A model generated the notes under the pieces. That model made no database searches. It was not told where the DNA came from and was given only the letters and a program-made list of their open reading frames with translations. The position numbers and the translations under genes were made by a program. DNA of 64,000 nt from JBGLNJ01 sp041300525 (GTDB taxonomy: Bacteria; Chloroflexota; Anaerolineae; Fen-1058): positions 4,650,001-4,714,000 of the forward strand of contig JBGLNJ010000001.1 in the NCBI GenBank assembly GCA_041300525.1, written 5' to 3'. The stretch's first letter is position 1. Each line of letters starts with the position of its first letter. Positions 25,015 to 34,156 of this stretch are shown in pieces.

Positions 25015-26583
25015 TTACAACTCCATCATCAGCGCCGTCAACCGGCGATTGAACTCGGCGTCCCGAATCGGCGACCAGACCGGCGGGAACGTGTTGACCA
25101 AGTCTTGTATCTCGGCCTGCCGCGCCGCAAGATACGTCGCCACGCCCGGCGCGACCACCATCTCCGGCGACGAACCTGCGTCGCGCGCCTCCGCCGTGTC
25201 TGGAGATCCCCACGTGCCCCATGTCAGAAAATCGCGCAGTACATTGCACGCCACGACGGCATCCTGCAAATCCCCCAGGTGATCTTGCAGGCGCTTGATC
25301 TGCCCCACGAGCGGCTTGGCGCCTGACCCCAGCACCTCCTGGAAAAATTCCAGCGTGTAGCGCAGTCCTTTGAAGGCGATGCGAAGTTGATGAAAGCGAA
25401 TCAGCGGCACGTCCGGCGCGGCCAGCCATTCGTCATAGGCTCGCACGGCGGACAAGCCCTGATAGAGCGCAATGGGCACAACGTGCCTTACGCGATGCGG
25501 GATCGCCTCGCCTTCCGGTGAAACGATGGGCCTGGCTCCCGCGCCCGGTGTTTGCAGAAACGCGCCGAACTTGTCTTTGAAGCGAGAATAGCGCTTGTGG
25601 TCGAGGTGAGCAAGCATCTGCGTGCGGGCGCGCTTGCGTTCCGCTTGCCACACAGCCAGCAGCGGAGCGAGTTCAGACTGCCGCTCGGTCGGCAGCGTGT
25701 CCAGGTAACGCTGCACTTTGTCACGAAACACATCCAGGTCGCGCACTGCGCCTAACGCGCGGCCCGTGCGCCGCAGGTCTTTGAGAAACGGCGCCATCAC
25801 CACCGGATCCAGATACGGGTCAAAGACGCGCATCGCCGCGCGCATCCGCCGCGTTGCCACGCGCATGTCGTGCAGTTCCTCAATGTCCTCGCCCAGGCGA
25901 GTGCCTGGCTCGTGAGCCAGCATCCGTTGAAAGTGAAAGTACAAGGTCTTGCGAGCTGCCTCCGCCATCGAATCGTCTGGGTCAATGCCCGGTTTGCTGG
26001 GCAGCGTGAGCGCGAGGGGCGCGACGATTTCGACAGAGGCTGTCTCGACAGGCGCGGTCGGCGTTAGCACGCGCGCCGGAAAAATGCCCAGCCGCTTATG
26101 GCGCAAGGCCGCGCGCCAGTAACGCGCCTGCCGCGCCGAAAGGCCTGCGCGCCGGCCCGCCTCGGCGGATGACGCGCCCGCGTCGAACGCCAAGAGCGCC
26201 TGGGCGCGCCGACCCACCGGGCCATCCAGCGTGGCCAGCCGTTCACACACGGCGCGCTCCTGCGCGTTCAACAGGCGGGCGTCGTTGGGTACAACGTGCA
26301 CCAAAGCCAGCGCCCGTTCAAACTTGCTGCAGGGTTCAGGCTGCAAACCCCACTCGTCTTGCAAGCACTTGACCACATCCTTCAGGTCATCTTCGACGCC
26401 GCCGGATTTTAACTCGACTTCCAGTTCCAGGTATGCTTGCTCGTCTTGTCCGATCGTCACGCGCACATCGTCCAGGCTCAATTCGGCGATGAGTTGATCG
26501 CCGCGGCTGGCGGCGCGCACCGAGCGCGTCTGATGCAAGTCGAACAGCGGCGCGAGCGCTTCATCGCCCACGATGCCGAGCAC
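25015..26583 (-). CDS. CYTH-CHAD domain protein, N-terminus missing
   Basis: The frame begins within a CYTH triphosphate-tunnel domain (SLDDVRVTIGQDEQAYLELE and VELK, the E-x-E-x-K type face) at a join near 26600, so about the first 80-100 residues are lost. A middle helix-turn-helix-like segment (SSAEAGRRAGLSARQARYWR) links it to a CHAD domain of about 290 residues with ELHDMRVATRRMRAAMRVF and FHQLRIAFKGLRYTLEFF, whose histidines and basic residues bind polyphosphate. CYTH-CHAD proteins are linked to polyphosphate or triphosphate metabolism. The 3' end is natural and convergent with glnA. Confidence 0.85.
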   Translation of the reverse strand: MLGIVGDEALAPLFDLHQTRSVRAASRGDQLIAELSLDDVRVTIGQDEQAYLELEVELKSGGVEDDLKDVVKCLQDEWGLQPEPCSKFERALALVHVVPNDARLLNAQERAVCERLATLDGPVGRRAQALLAFDAGASSAEAGRRAGLSARQARYWRAALRHKRLGIFPARVLTPTAPVETASVEIVAPLALTLPSKPGIDPDDSMAEAARKTLYFHFQRMLAHEPGTRLGEDIEELHDMRVATRRMRAAMRVFDPYLDPVVMAPFLKDLRRTGRALGAVRDLDVFRDKVQRYLDTLPTERQSELAPLLAVWQAERKRARTQMLAHLDHKRYSRFKDKFGAFLQTPGAGARPIVSPEGEAIPHRVRHVVPIALYQGLSAVRAYDEWLAAPDVPLIRFHQLRIAFKGLRYTLEFFQEVLGSGAKPLVGQIKRLQDHLGDLQDAVVACNVLRDFLTWGTWGSPDTAEARDAGSSPEMVVAPGVATYLAARQAEIQDLVNTFPPVWSPIRDAEFNRRLTALMMEL

Positions 26584-26630
26584 CTTGTCGCGCGCGGGAC
26601 TGGCGGGCCAGTTCCCCGGCGGGCCATCGG

Positions 26631-26939
26631 CAGGTGATGGCGCGGCTGGTGGAGATACTCGATTGCGGTGTGGCGCTGGACGTGCGGCGCGGCCTCGACC
26701 GCCCCAGCCTCGACCGCTGGCTGGAACTCGTCGGCGACCGCATTGCCGTGTATCACTTGCACGACACGCTGGGTGGCGCCGAGCATCACCCGCCGGCTGC
26801 TCTTGACTGGCGGCACATCATCCCGCAGCTCCAACGCACATCCGCTCAAGCGTACGTGATGGAAGCGACCGGCGAGCGCAGCCCCGGCGCGATCAAGGTG
26901 AGTCGGGAGTATATTTCCAAATTGCTGCAAATGGAGTGA
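26631..26939 (+). pseudogene. Sugar phosphate isomerase/endonuclease-IV-type TIM barrel, C-terminal part
   Basis: About 100 residues at the end of a xylose-isomerase-like TIM barrel: VALDVRRGLDRPSLDRWLEL with RIAVYHLHDTLGG and YVMEATGER, where VYHLHDT carries metal ligands typical of this superfamily. The front is missing at the join with the CYTH gene near 26600. The family includes epimerases, isomerases and AP endonuclease IV, and too little is left to choose. The end is natural and is followed by spacer repeats and nadE. Confidence 0.65.
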
Positions 26940-26963
26940 ATGTTGCGTATGGGAGCGGAACAC

Positions 26964-26981
26964 GCAACACGGAATACGCAA
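26964..26981. repeat. 18-base repeat shared with 21669-21686
   Basis: GCAACACGGAATACGCAA occurs identically here and at 21669-21686, both in spacers before a gene. Related ACGCAATACGC is at about 28798-28811. Confidence 0.7.
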
Positions 26982-27005
26982 TCTGTGATAAGCGGATGAC
27001 GAAAG

Positions 27006-27839
27006 ATGAAAGAACCTATCAGCAACCTTTTAATTGATACCACGCTCGTCCGCAAGATTCTGGTCAGCTTCTTGCGTGAAGAAATCTGCAAGGTCGGCAT
27101 GTCCCGTGCGGTGGTGAATTTTTCCGGCGGGATTGACAGCGCGCTCTCGTGTTACCTGGCCGCCGAGGCGCTCGGCGCGCAGAACGTGCTGGCGATTCGG
27201 ATACCCTATCGCGCGTCGTCATCTGATAGCCTGACGCACGCGCAACTGGTGATTGATCAGCTTGGCATCCCGCACGAGACCGTGGACATCACGCCGGTGG
27301 TCGAGCCGTTGTTCGAGCGGTTCCCCGACATGACCCCGCTGCGCCAAGGTAACGTCATGGCTCGCGCGCGGATGATCGTGCTCTACGATCAGTCGGCTGT
27401 GTGGAGAGGGCTGCCCGTGGGCACCAGCAACAAGACCGAGTTGCTGCTGGGCTACGGGACGCTTTTCGGCGATATGGCCTCGGCGCTCAACCCGCTGGGC
27501 GATCTGTACAAGACCCAGGTCCGCCAACTCGCCGCCGCAGTGGGCGTGCCGCAGCCCATCATTGACAAGCCCCCCTCAGCCGACTTGTGGGCGGGCCAGA
27601 CCGACGAGGACGAGATGGGCTTGACCTACGAAGAGGTGGATCGGCTGCTGTATCTTCTCGTGGACGAGCGCTACTCGCTCGACGAAGCCGTCGAGGCTGG
27701 ATTCGCGCGCGAGTTCGTCGAGCGCGTGTGGAAGCTGGTGCGCGTCAATTCGTTCAAGCGACGCCTGCCGCTCATCGCCAAAGTCAGCACGCGCACCATC
27801 GGCGTAGACTTTCGTTATCTGCGCGATTGGGGCGTATGA
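27006..27839 (+). CDS. nadE: NH3-dependent NAD+ synthetase
   Basis: A 277-residue enzyme of NAD biosynthesis that amidates nicotinic acid adenine dinucleotide. It has the ATP pyrophosphatase P-loop FSGGIDSALS (residues 39-48), the RMIVLYD segment, VGTSNKTELLLGYGTLFGD (substrate binding), PLGDLYKTQV and KPPSADLWAGQTDEDEMG. No glutaminase domain is attached, so it uses free ammonia. Length is normal for the short type. The gene is complete and ends 37 bases before a strong hairpin terminator. Confidence 0.95.
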   Translation: MKEPISNLLIDTTLVRKILVSFLREEICKVGMSRAVVNFSGGIDSALSCYLAAEALGAQNVLAIRIPYRASSSDSLTHAQLVIDQLGIPHETVDITPVVEPLFERFPDMTPLRQGNVMARARMIVLYDQSAVWRGLPVGTSNKTELLLGYGTLFGDMASALNPLGDLYKTQVRQLAAAVGVPQPIIDKPPSADLWAGQTDEDEMGLTYEEVDRLLYLLVDERYSLDEAVEAGFAREFVERVWKLVRVNSFKRRLPLIAKVSTRTIGVDFRYLRDWGV

Positions 27840-27876
27840 GATTGCAGATTGGAGATTGGATGTCCGCTACAAACAC

Positions 27877-27905
27877 AAAGGGCTTCTCAAAGCGAGAAGC
27901 CCTTT
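27877..27905. terminator. Bidirectional terminator between nadE and a convergent gene
   Basis: Perfect 12-bp stem AAAGGGCTTCTC / GAGAAGCCCTTT with a 5-base loop, with T-rich ends on both strands. It serves nadE from the left and the membrane gene from the right. Confidence 0.9.
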
Positions 27906-27932
27906 CTTGCATCCTGCATCTTGCGTCTTGCT

Positions 27933-28718
27933 TCACCCTCGTCGCGGCAAAAGCGCGCGCGCTAACAGCAGCACTCCTAACGCGATGAGCACCACAGGCC
28001 ACCAGTTTTGTCCGAACGCCATAACGCCGACACCAATCGCCAACAGCACGCCGGCGGGATAAACAGCCCAGAACATTTGCGGGTCGCGCAGGTTCAGCAG
28101 ATAGATCAAGCCGAACACAGCGGCCAGTCCGACGAAGAAAATCCCGCCGATGAACTGCGGCAGCACTCTGCTGACTGCCAGCAGCGGCATCAGCCCGATG
28201 ACGGTCAGTGTGCCGGCGGGTATAATGGCCCACCAATTTCGCCGGTTGACCAGGTAGACTACCCAGAATGGGAGCGCAATCGCCCACAGCACGAATGTGC
28301 CGATGGCTTCGCCGCGCACGTACAGCGTCAGGATCGGGATGACGGCGATAAATAGCATGATCCCGCCGGGGATGAGCGCCCACCAGAACTCGCCGCGCTT
28401 GACGAGGTAGATCAGCAAGAATGGCAGCGCAATGGAGAAGAGCATCACGCTGCCCACCCATTCGTCCTGCACCTCGCGCTCGGCCAACGCGATGGTCGCC
28501 GCGATACCCAGCAAGACACAGCCGGGGATCACGGCCCACCAGTCATTGCGCGGCGAGGTGATAAAATCGAGCAAGAATAGCGCGCCTACCCCGCCAAAGA
28601 TAAACGTCCAGATCGGCGCTTCGAATTGCCCCAGTAGCTTGAAATTCTGCGCCAACAACGACCCGCCGCCCAGGATCAGCACGACGGCCCACAAGATTGT
28701 CCATCGAGAGCGTTGCAT
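27933..28718 (-). CDS. Polytopic membrane protein with repeated W-W-A-x-I-P-x-G units
   Basis: The 261-residue protein is nearly all membrane. It has about ten hydrophobic segments and a repeated motif: DWWAVIPGCVLLGI, FWWALIPGGIMLFI, NWWAIIPAGTLTVIG and MFWAVYPAGVLLAIG, each following a basic turn. The repeat suggests internal duplication of a two-helix hairpin. I know of similar unnamed proteins in Chloroflexota but no function. GGAGG precedes the chosen ATG at 28718; an upstream in-frame start adds 16 polar residues and is unlikely. Confidence 0.7.
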   Translation of the reverse strand: MQRSRWTILWAVVLILGGGSLLAQNFKLLGQFEAPIWTFIFGGVGALFLLDFITSPRNDWWAVIPGCVLLGIAATIALAEREVQDEWVGSVMLFSIALPFLLIYLVKRGEFWWALIPGGIMLFIAVIPILTLYVRGEAIGTFVLWAIALPFWVVYLVNRRNWWAIIPAGTLTVIGLMPLLAVSRVLPQFIGGIFFVGLAAVFGLIYLLNLRDPQMFWAVYPAGVLLAIGVGVMAFGQNWWPVVLIALGVLLLARALLPRRG

Positions 28719-28819
28719 GATGACCTCCGTATGATGCGTTTGGTTATCCGATGAAGATTGTAGCACCGCCGACCGGGTGCGTCAATCCCCACTCACTATA
28801 CGCAATACGCGGCGGATGG

Positions 28820-28849
28820 TTGCGGCGAAAAGCCGCGCTATGTTATAAT
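28820..28849 (+). promoter_or_regulatory. Promoter, TTGCGG-18-TATAAT, probably giving a leaderless mRNA
   Basis: -35 TTGCGG at 28820-28825 and -10 TATAAT at 28844-28849. The ATG at 28856 lies 7 bases after the -10, where transcription would begin, and there is no ribosome site between. Confidence 0.65.
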
Positions 28850-28855
28850 GTCATC

Positions 28856-29263
28856 ATGCCGCCACGACAGAAAGAGACGCCGGGAAAATCGCTCGCCATC
28901 CATCCGATGATGGTGGCTTTGGGTCTGGGCATCGCCGGTTGGTTGGGAGTGGCGTATCTGCTCTCCAACGTCCACCCGACGCTGCCGGCGAAAGCAGCTT
29001 TCCTGGTCGTGTGGGCCATCGCGCTGATGGGCACGGCTTGGCCGGTGCTGTTGGCGTTGCATCGCCGCTTCCGGGGCGAGCCGGCGCGCTGGACTGTCTG
29101 GAGGCAGAGCGCGTGGGCAGGCGCTTTTGGCGCGGCGGCGGTGTGGCTGCAGATGAACCGTCTGCTCAACATTGCCTGGGCGGCGGTCGTCGCGGGTGTG
29201 TTCGTGGTGATCGAAATCATCTTGAGTCTGCGCGCTCGGCAGGAGGCACGCAATGATGACTGA
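28856..29263 (+). CDS. Membrane protein, 135 aa
   Basis: The product has a short basic N-terminus (MPPRQKETPGKS), then four hydrophobic segments (GLGIAGWLGVAYLL, AAFLVVWAIALMGTAWPVLL, WAGAFGAAAVWLQM, WAAVVAGVFVVIEIILSL) and a polar tail. I know no function for it. The start codon coincides with the expected transcription start, so the mRNA is probably leaderless. Its end overlaps the selA start by about 11 bases, which places it in an operon with selA. Confidence 0.7.
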   Translation: MPPRQKETPGKSLAIHPMMVALGLGIAGWLGVAYLLSNVHPTLPAKAAFLVVWAIALMGTAWPVLLALHRRFRGEPARWTVWRQSAWAGAFGAAAVWLQMNRLLNIAWAAVVAGVFVVIEIILSLRARQEARNDD

Positions 29264-29654
29264 GACATTTTCCCGGTTGCCCAGTGTGGATAAATTGCTC
29301 GCCCAGCCCCAGGCCGTGACGCTCGTCGCGGCTTACGGCCATGCGCTGACGGTAGACGGGCTGCGCGCCGCATTGGACGACGCGCGGCAGGTCATCCGCT
29401 CGGGCGGCGATGCGCTGGAAGCCGATGCGCTGGTCGAATTGGCGGGCGGACGGCTGCGCGAGTGGACCACGCCCAGGCCGCATCCCGTCATCAATGCCAC
29501 CGGCGTCATCATCCACACCAACCTGGGACGCGCGCCGCTTTCGGAAAAAGCGTTGGCCGCGATCAATGCCGCAGCGTTGAGCTATTCCGACCTGGAGTAC
29601 GACCTGGACACGGGCGAGCGCGGACATCGCATGATGGCGGTGGAAGACTTGATG
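29253..29654 (+). pseudogene. selA: L-seryl-tRNA(Sec) selenium transferase, N-terminal 134 residues
   Basis: The fragment begins after GGAGG with MMTETFSRLPSVDKLLAQP and contains HPVINATGVIIHTNLGRAPL and SDLEYDLDTGERGHR, hallmark blocks of SelA, the PLP enzyme that turns seryl-tRNA(Sec) into selenocysteinyl-tRNA. The remaining 330 residues, including the PLP lysine, are missing, because at 29655 the sequence switches to the minus-strand BNR protein. If the organism has the full gene elsewhere it uses selenocysteine. The stop at 29795 of this frame is accidental. Confidence 0.85.
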
Positions 29655-29657
29655 ATT

Positions 29658-30266
29658 CGAAATTTGGATCCAAGTTTGTCCTGTATTTTCACTTCGGTAG
29701 ATACCGCCGGGCGGGGAAGTCGGAGATCCCGCATATGCGATGGCATAGATCTTGTTAGGGGTGGTCGGCTGAAAATCGATGTCAGTGATCATTAGGTTGG
29801 ATAATACATTGGTCCAGGTAATGCCACTGTCGCTGGAAAGATAAATACCGGCCTGATAGAGGGTTTGCTTGAAGCCGGCCAGCATCACAGTGGGTGTCAC
29901 CGGATCAATAGCCAGCACGCTAAGGTCTTCGTTGGGATCGATTTTGCCCAAGTAGTTCCAGTGGTTTCCCTGATCACTACTCTGGTAGATGCCTTGTTGT
30001 GGAGTATCAGGCGTTCCAAGATCCATAATAGTGCCCACATACACTTGATCAAAGCTCGGCCCGCCCCACAGGACAGTGTTGGCTTCCGGCACAACGTATG
30101 GATAGCCAAGATTTAGGATGAGGTATGGCGGTTGGCGCCAACTCCACCACCATATGGTCATGGCTGGGTCTCGTGCCGCCGACTTTGCAAGTCCGATGCC
30201 CAAAATACAACTTACAATTAATACTGCCGGGATCACCGCCGCTGTTAGGATCTGGCTTCGTTTCAT
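29658..30266 (-). pseudogene. BNR/sortilin-like repeat protein, N-terminal part
   Basis: The product starts MKRSQILTAAVIPAVLIVSC, a signal peptide or lipoprotein-like leader, and continues with BNR/Asp-box units: IYQSSDQGNHWNYLG, IYLSSDSGITWTNVLSN and IYRSENTGQTWIQISN (S-x-D-x-G-x-T-W). Such propellers are secreted or surface proteins. The 3' part is lost at the join with selA near 29656. Base composition is lower in GC than its neighbours, and its first 100 bases upstream are AT-rich. The ATG at 30266 is preferred over 30281. Confidence 0.7.
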
Positions 30267-30436
30267 TATTGTTTCTCTCATTGCGATGAGTATGCCGATC
30301 AAGATAACAAGATGCAAATATATATGCTTCTAAAGAGTCTACATCTATACACCTCCGATTCGGCGTTCTTCCGTGGAGAATAACTGACGAATGACCCGCG
30401 CAAAAGAGAGTCACAGGAATGAGCTTGTTGCCCCCA

Positions 30437-32527
30437 TCACACCACATTGATCTGGCTGCCCTGCGGCGTCTTGACGACTTCGATGCGCGCGGGGAAAGCG
30501 TCGCGCAGTTCTTCGACGTGTGTGATGACGAGGATACGGGCAAAGTCGTGCTGGATGGCGTTGATGGCCTCCACCAGCCGCTCGCGGCCAGTAGTATCCA
30601 ACTGACCAAAGCCTTCGTCCATGACGAGCGTCTGCAACTGCGCGCCCGCGCGTCGAGCCAGCAACTTGCTGAGAGCGATGCGTATGGCAAAGTTGACGCG
30701 AAAGGCTTCGCCGCCGCTGAACATGGCATACTCGCGCGTGCCCAGCTCGTCCGCGATTTTGATGTCGAGCGTCTCGACCGTTTCGCCTTTGACGGTCTCG
30801 CGTTGCGTGTCAAAGCGCACGTGCATCCGTCCGGCGGTGATACGCGCAAGCAGCGCGTTCGCCTCGTCTTCGATCTCTGGGATGGCGGCCTCGATGATCA
30901 TGGCCGGGACGCCCTTTTTGCCGAACGCCACGCGCAGTTCCTCGTAGAGGCCTTTCTCTTCGGCCAGCTTTTTGCGCTCGGCCAACCTGACCTCACGCTG
31001 TTTCGCCAGCGCATCGCACGACGCGATCTGCTGCTCGGCGCGGACGACGCGGTCGCGCGCGGCGCGTTCTTCGGCGCGAGCGCGATCTAGTTCAGCTTGC
31101 ACGCGGGCCAAGTCGCCCAGCCCGGCGCGCAGCCCATTCAATTGCATTGCCAGTTCTGCCTGGCGCGCGCGGTCGGCGGCGAGTGTGGCTTGCCATTGGT
31201 CGCGCCGCTGCGCCAGGCGCTTTACGGCGGCTTGCGCCTCTTCCGCGCCAGTGACAGCCGCCAGCCATTCGGCTTCGCGCCGCTGCAGCGCCGCGCGTTG
31301 GCGCACGTCGGCTTCGGCGGCGACCAGTTCTCGCTCCACCTGCGCCGACTGTTCGGCAATCGCCCTGAGCCGCGCGACGTTGGCGCGGTATTGATTGCGC
31401 CGCTCTTCGACTTGTGCCTTGAGTTGCGCCAGGAGCCGCTGGCGATCTTTTTCCGAAAGCGGCTGGCCGCACGTGGGACATTGAGGGCGGGTGGCTTTTT
31501 CCAGCGTCGCCACGCGCTCCTTGATCGGCTCGGTCTCTGGGCCAAGTTGCTCGTTGCGCCCGCGCAGCCCGGCGCTCTCTTCGGCCAGCAATTGCTTGCG
31601 GGCCAGCGCTTCCTCGCGGGCCTCTTGGCGTTGATCGAGTTTTGCCAGCTCGGCCTGCACAGCGGCCAGTTGCGCGCGCAACGCGTCGGCGTCGGCCTTG
31701 ATTTTCGCATCGGCCAGGTCGCTTTCGACGGCGCGCAATTCGCGTTCGGCCTGCGCGACCCGCACGCCCAGTTCTGCGATTTGCGCGTCCAGGTGTCCCG
31801 CGTCGCGCTGCGCGCCCTGGATTTTCTGCCAGGCTTCCTCGGCCTGACGCAACCGATCGCCCAACGCAATCACAGCCGCGCGTGCTGAAGAAAGTTCCGC
31901 CTCGTAGCGCGGGCGTTGTGCTAGCTCGTCGTCAATCCGGCGCAACTCGGTGTCCGTTTGCGCGATCTGATCTTCAACAGCCTTGATGCGCTCCTTGGCG
32001 CGATCTTCGTAAACTTGCCACTGTTCCAGGCCCAGGATATCGGCCAGGACTTGCTTGCGTTCGGCCGGCGTCTTGACGGTGAACTCGTCGGCGCGGTTCT
32101 GCAACAGAAAAGACGAGTTGATGAAGGTATCATAGTCCAGCCGCAACAAGTGATTGATCTTGTTTTGCGTTTCGCGCATGGTCGGCTCGGCCACGGTGCG
32201 GAATGATCCATTGGGCGTCTGCGCTTGCAGGTCGAGCGCGCTAGAGCCGCGCGTCCCGCCTTTGCGCGCGCGGACGACGCGATAGGTGTTGCCGGAAAGC
32301 GCAAAGGTAAATTCAACCGACATCTCGGTCTGGCCCTGGTGAATGAGTTCGTCGTCACGCCGGGCGCGGGCACGGCCCCACAGCGCCCAGGTGATGGCAT
32401 CGAGCAGCGCGGATTTGCCCGCGCCGTTGTCGCCGGCAAGACAGGCGACATGGATGCCGGAAAAATCCAGCGGCGCAGGGTCGCGGTAGGGCATGAAATT
32501 GTGGAGGGTCAAGTTGAGTGGAATCAT
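30437..32527 (-). CDS. sbcC: SbcC/Rad50-like exonuclease ATPase subunit
   Basis: The 696-residue SMC-like protein has Walker A CLAGDNGAGKSALLDAITWA near residue 35, the Q-loop INSSFLLQNRADEF, two long coiled-coil arms, the zinc hook CPTCGQPL near 385, the signature MFSGGEAFRVNFAIRIALSK and Walker B LVMDEGFGQLD. With SbcD it cuts DNA ends and hairpins. The arms are short compared with 900-1000 residues in many relatives. ATG at 32527 was chosen because it opens IPLNLTLHNFMPY. The same frame stays open upstream into an unrelated AAA gene, which I regard as accidental. No sbcD is adjacent. Confidence 0.88.
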   Translation of the reverse strand: MIPLNLTLHNFMPYRDPAPLDFSGIHVACLAGDNGAGKSALLDAITWALWGRARARRDDELIHQGQTEMSVEFTFALSGNTYRVVRARKGGTRGSSALDLQAQTPNGSFRTVAEPTMRETQNKINHLLRLDYDTFINSSFLLQNRADEFTVKTPAERKQVLADILGLEQWQVYEDRAKERIKAVEDQIAQTDTELRRIDDELAQRPRYEAELSSARAAVIALGDRLRQAEEAWQKIQGAQRDAGHLDAQIAELGVRVAQAERELRAVESDLADAKIKADADALRAQLAAVQAELAKLDQRQEAREEALARKQLLAEESAGLRGRNEQLGPETEPIKERVATLEKATRPQCPTCGQPLSEKDRQRLLAQLKAQVEERRNQYRANVARLRAIAEQSAQVERELVAAEADVRQRAALQRREAEWLAAVTGAEEAQAAVKRLAQRRDQWQATLAADRARQAELAMQLNGLRAGLGDLARVQAELDRARAEERAARDRVVRAEQQIASCDALAKQREVRLAERKKLAEEKGLYEELRVAFGKKGVPAMIIEAAIPEIEDEANALLARITAGRMHVRFDTQRETVKGETVETLDIKIADELGTREYAMFSGGEAFRVNFAIRIALSKLLARRAGAQLQTLVMDEGFGQLDTTGRERLVEAINAIQHDFARILVITHVEELRDAFPARIEVVKTPQGSQINVV

Positions 32528-32692
32528 AGGGCCATGACAGCGGATGGGGAAATAAACGGATAAGAAAAGATAGATCACGACTTTTGCAGTGACATAATTT
32601 GACTTCTGCACCTTAAAAACTGAATACCCATCGTCAAGCAGAAGCGCGAGGCCCCTGCTAGAATCAAGAGAAACCAACTCGGAGGCGAGCAG

Positions 32693-33610
<918 letters not shown>

Positions 33611-33701
33611 CTGAATAACTTGCTCCTGAAAAGAGATTTACTCTACCGGAGGGTTGATGACCCAGTGACGTTCCAACCCTTGCACTCCATCAAAGTCTGC
33701 G

Positions 33702-33941
33702 TCACCGAGCTTCATACAAGCCGCCAATTTTGAGGCTAAAGTCGTATTCTTCCGCCGGCTCTTGGCCCAGACAACCAACGAGTTCGTCTACCAATTTTTC
33801 CAGATCGGGCCTGTCCTCAGGCAAAGTGCGAATCTCTCCTGGCTGAACGACGAGCCGCAATCGTCCTGTCACACCAGCCTCGGCAAGAGTCTGTTGATCA
33901 ACTACCAAGTATTCATTTGCAGTTACTTCTCGAACCACCAT
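33702..33941 (-). CDS. Small protein, 79 aa, possibly antitoxin-like
   Basis: The product is acidic with a beta-rich start (MVVREVTANEYLVVDQQTL, GRLRLVVQPGEIRTLPED) and a helical end, a size and style seen in AbrB-like or other antitoxins, but I cannot place it. GAGG lies upstream of the ATG at 33941. It sits alone between the chelatase-like fragment and the HerA-like gene, and no toxin-sized partner follows on the same strand. Weakly supported as to function. Confidence 0.5.
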   Translation of the reverse strand: MVVREVTANEYLVVDQQTLAEAGVTGRLRLVVQPGEIRTLPEDRPDLEKLVDELVGCLGQEPAEEYDFSLKIGGLYEAR

Positions 33942-34156
33942 GCTGCGCCTCTTTGCAAGGTCCGTTCAAGCGTTTTGCCCGAAAACCCAACTCACTGCAT
34001 TATACCTCACTGCGACGGAAAGAGTTTTCTTTGACGAACGGCGAAGGACGAAAGTGAGACGCGCTCTTGGCCGTTCGGCTTTCGTCGTTTTGTGGTATCA
34101 TATCCTCCGCCGAGGATGGGCATGCCGAAATCAGCCTCGAGCAGGAAAGCGCGACG

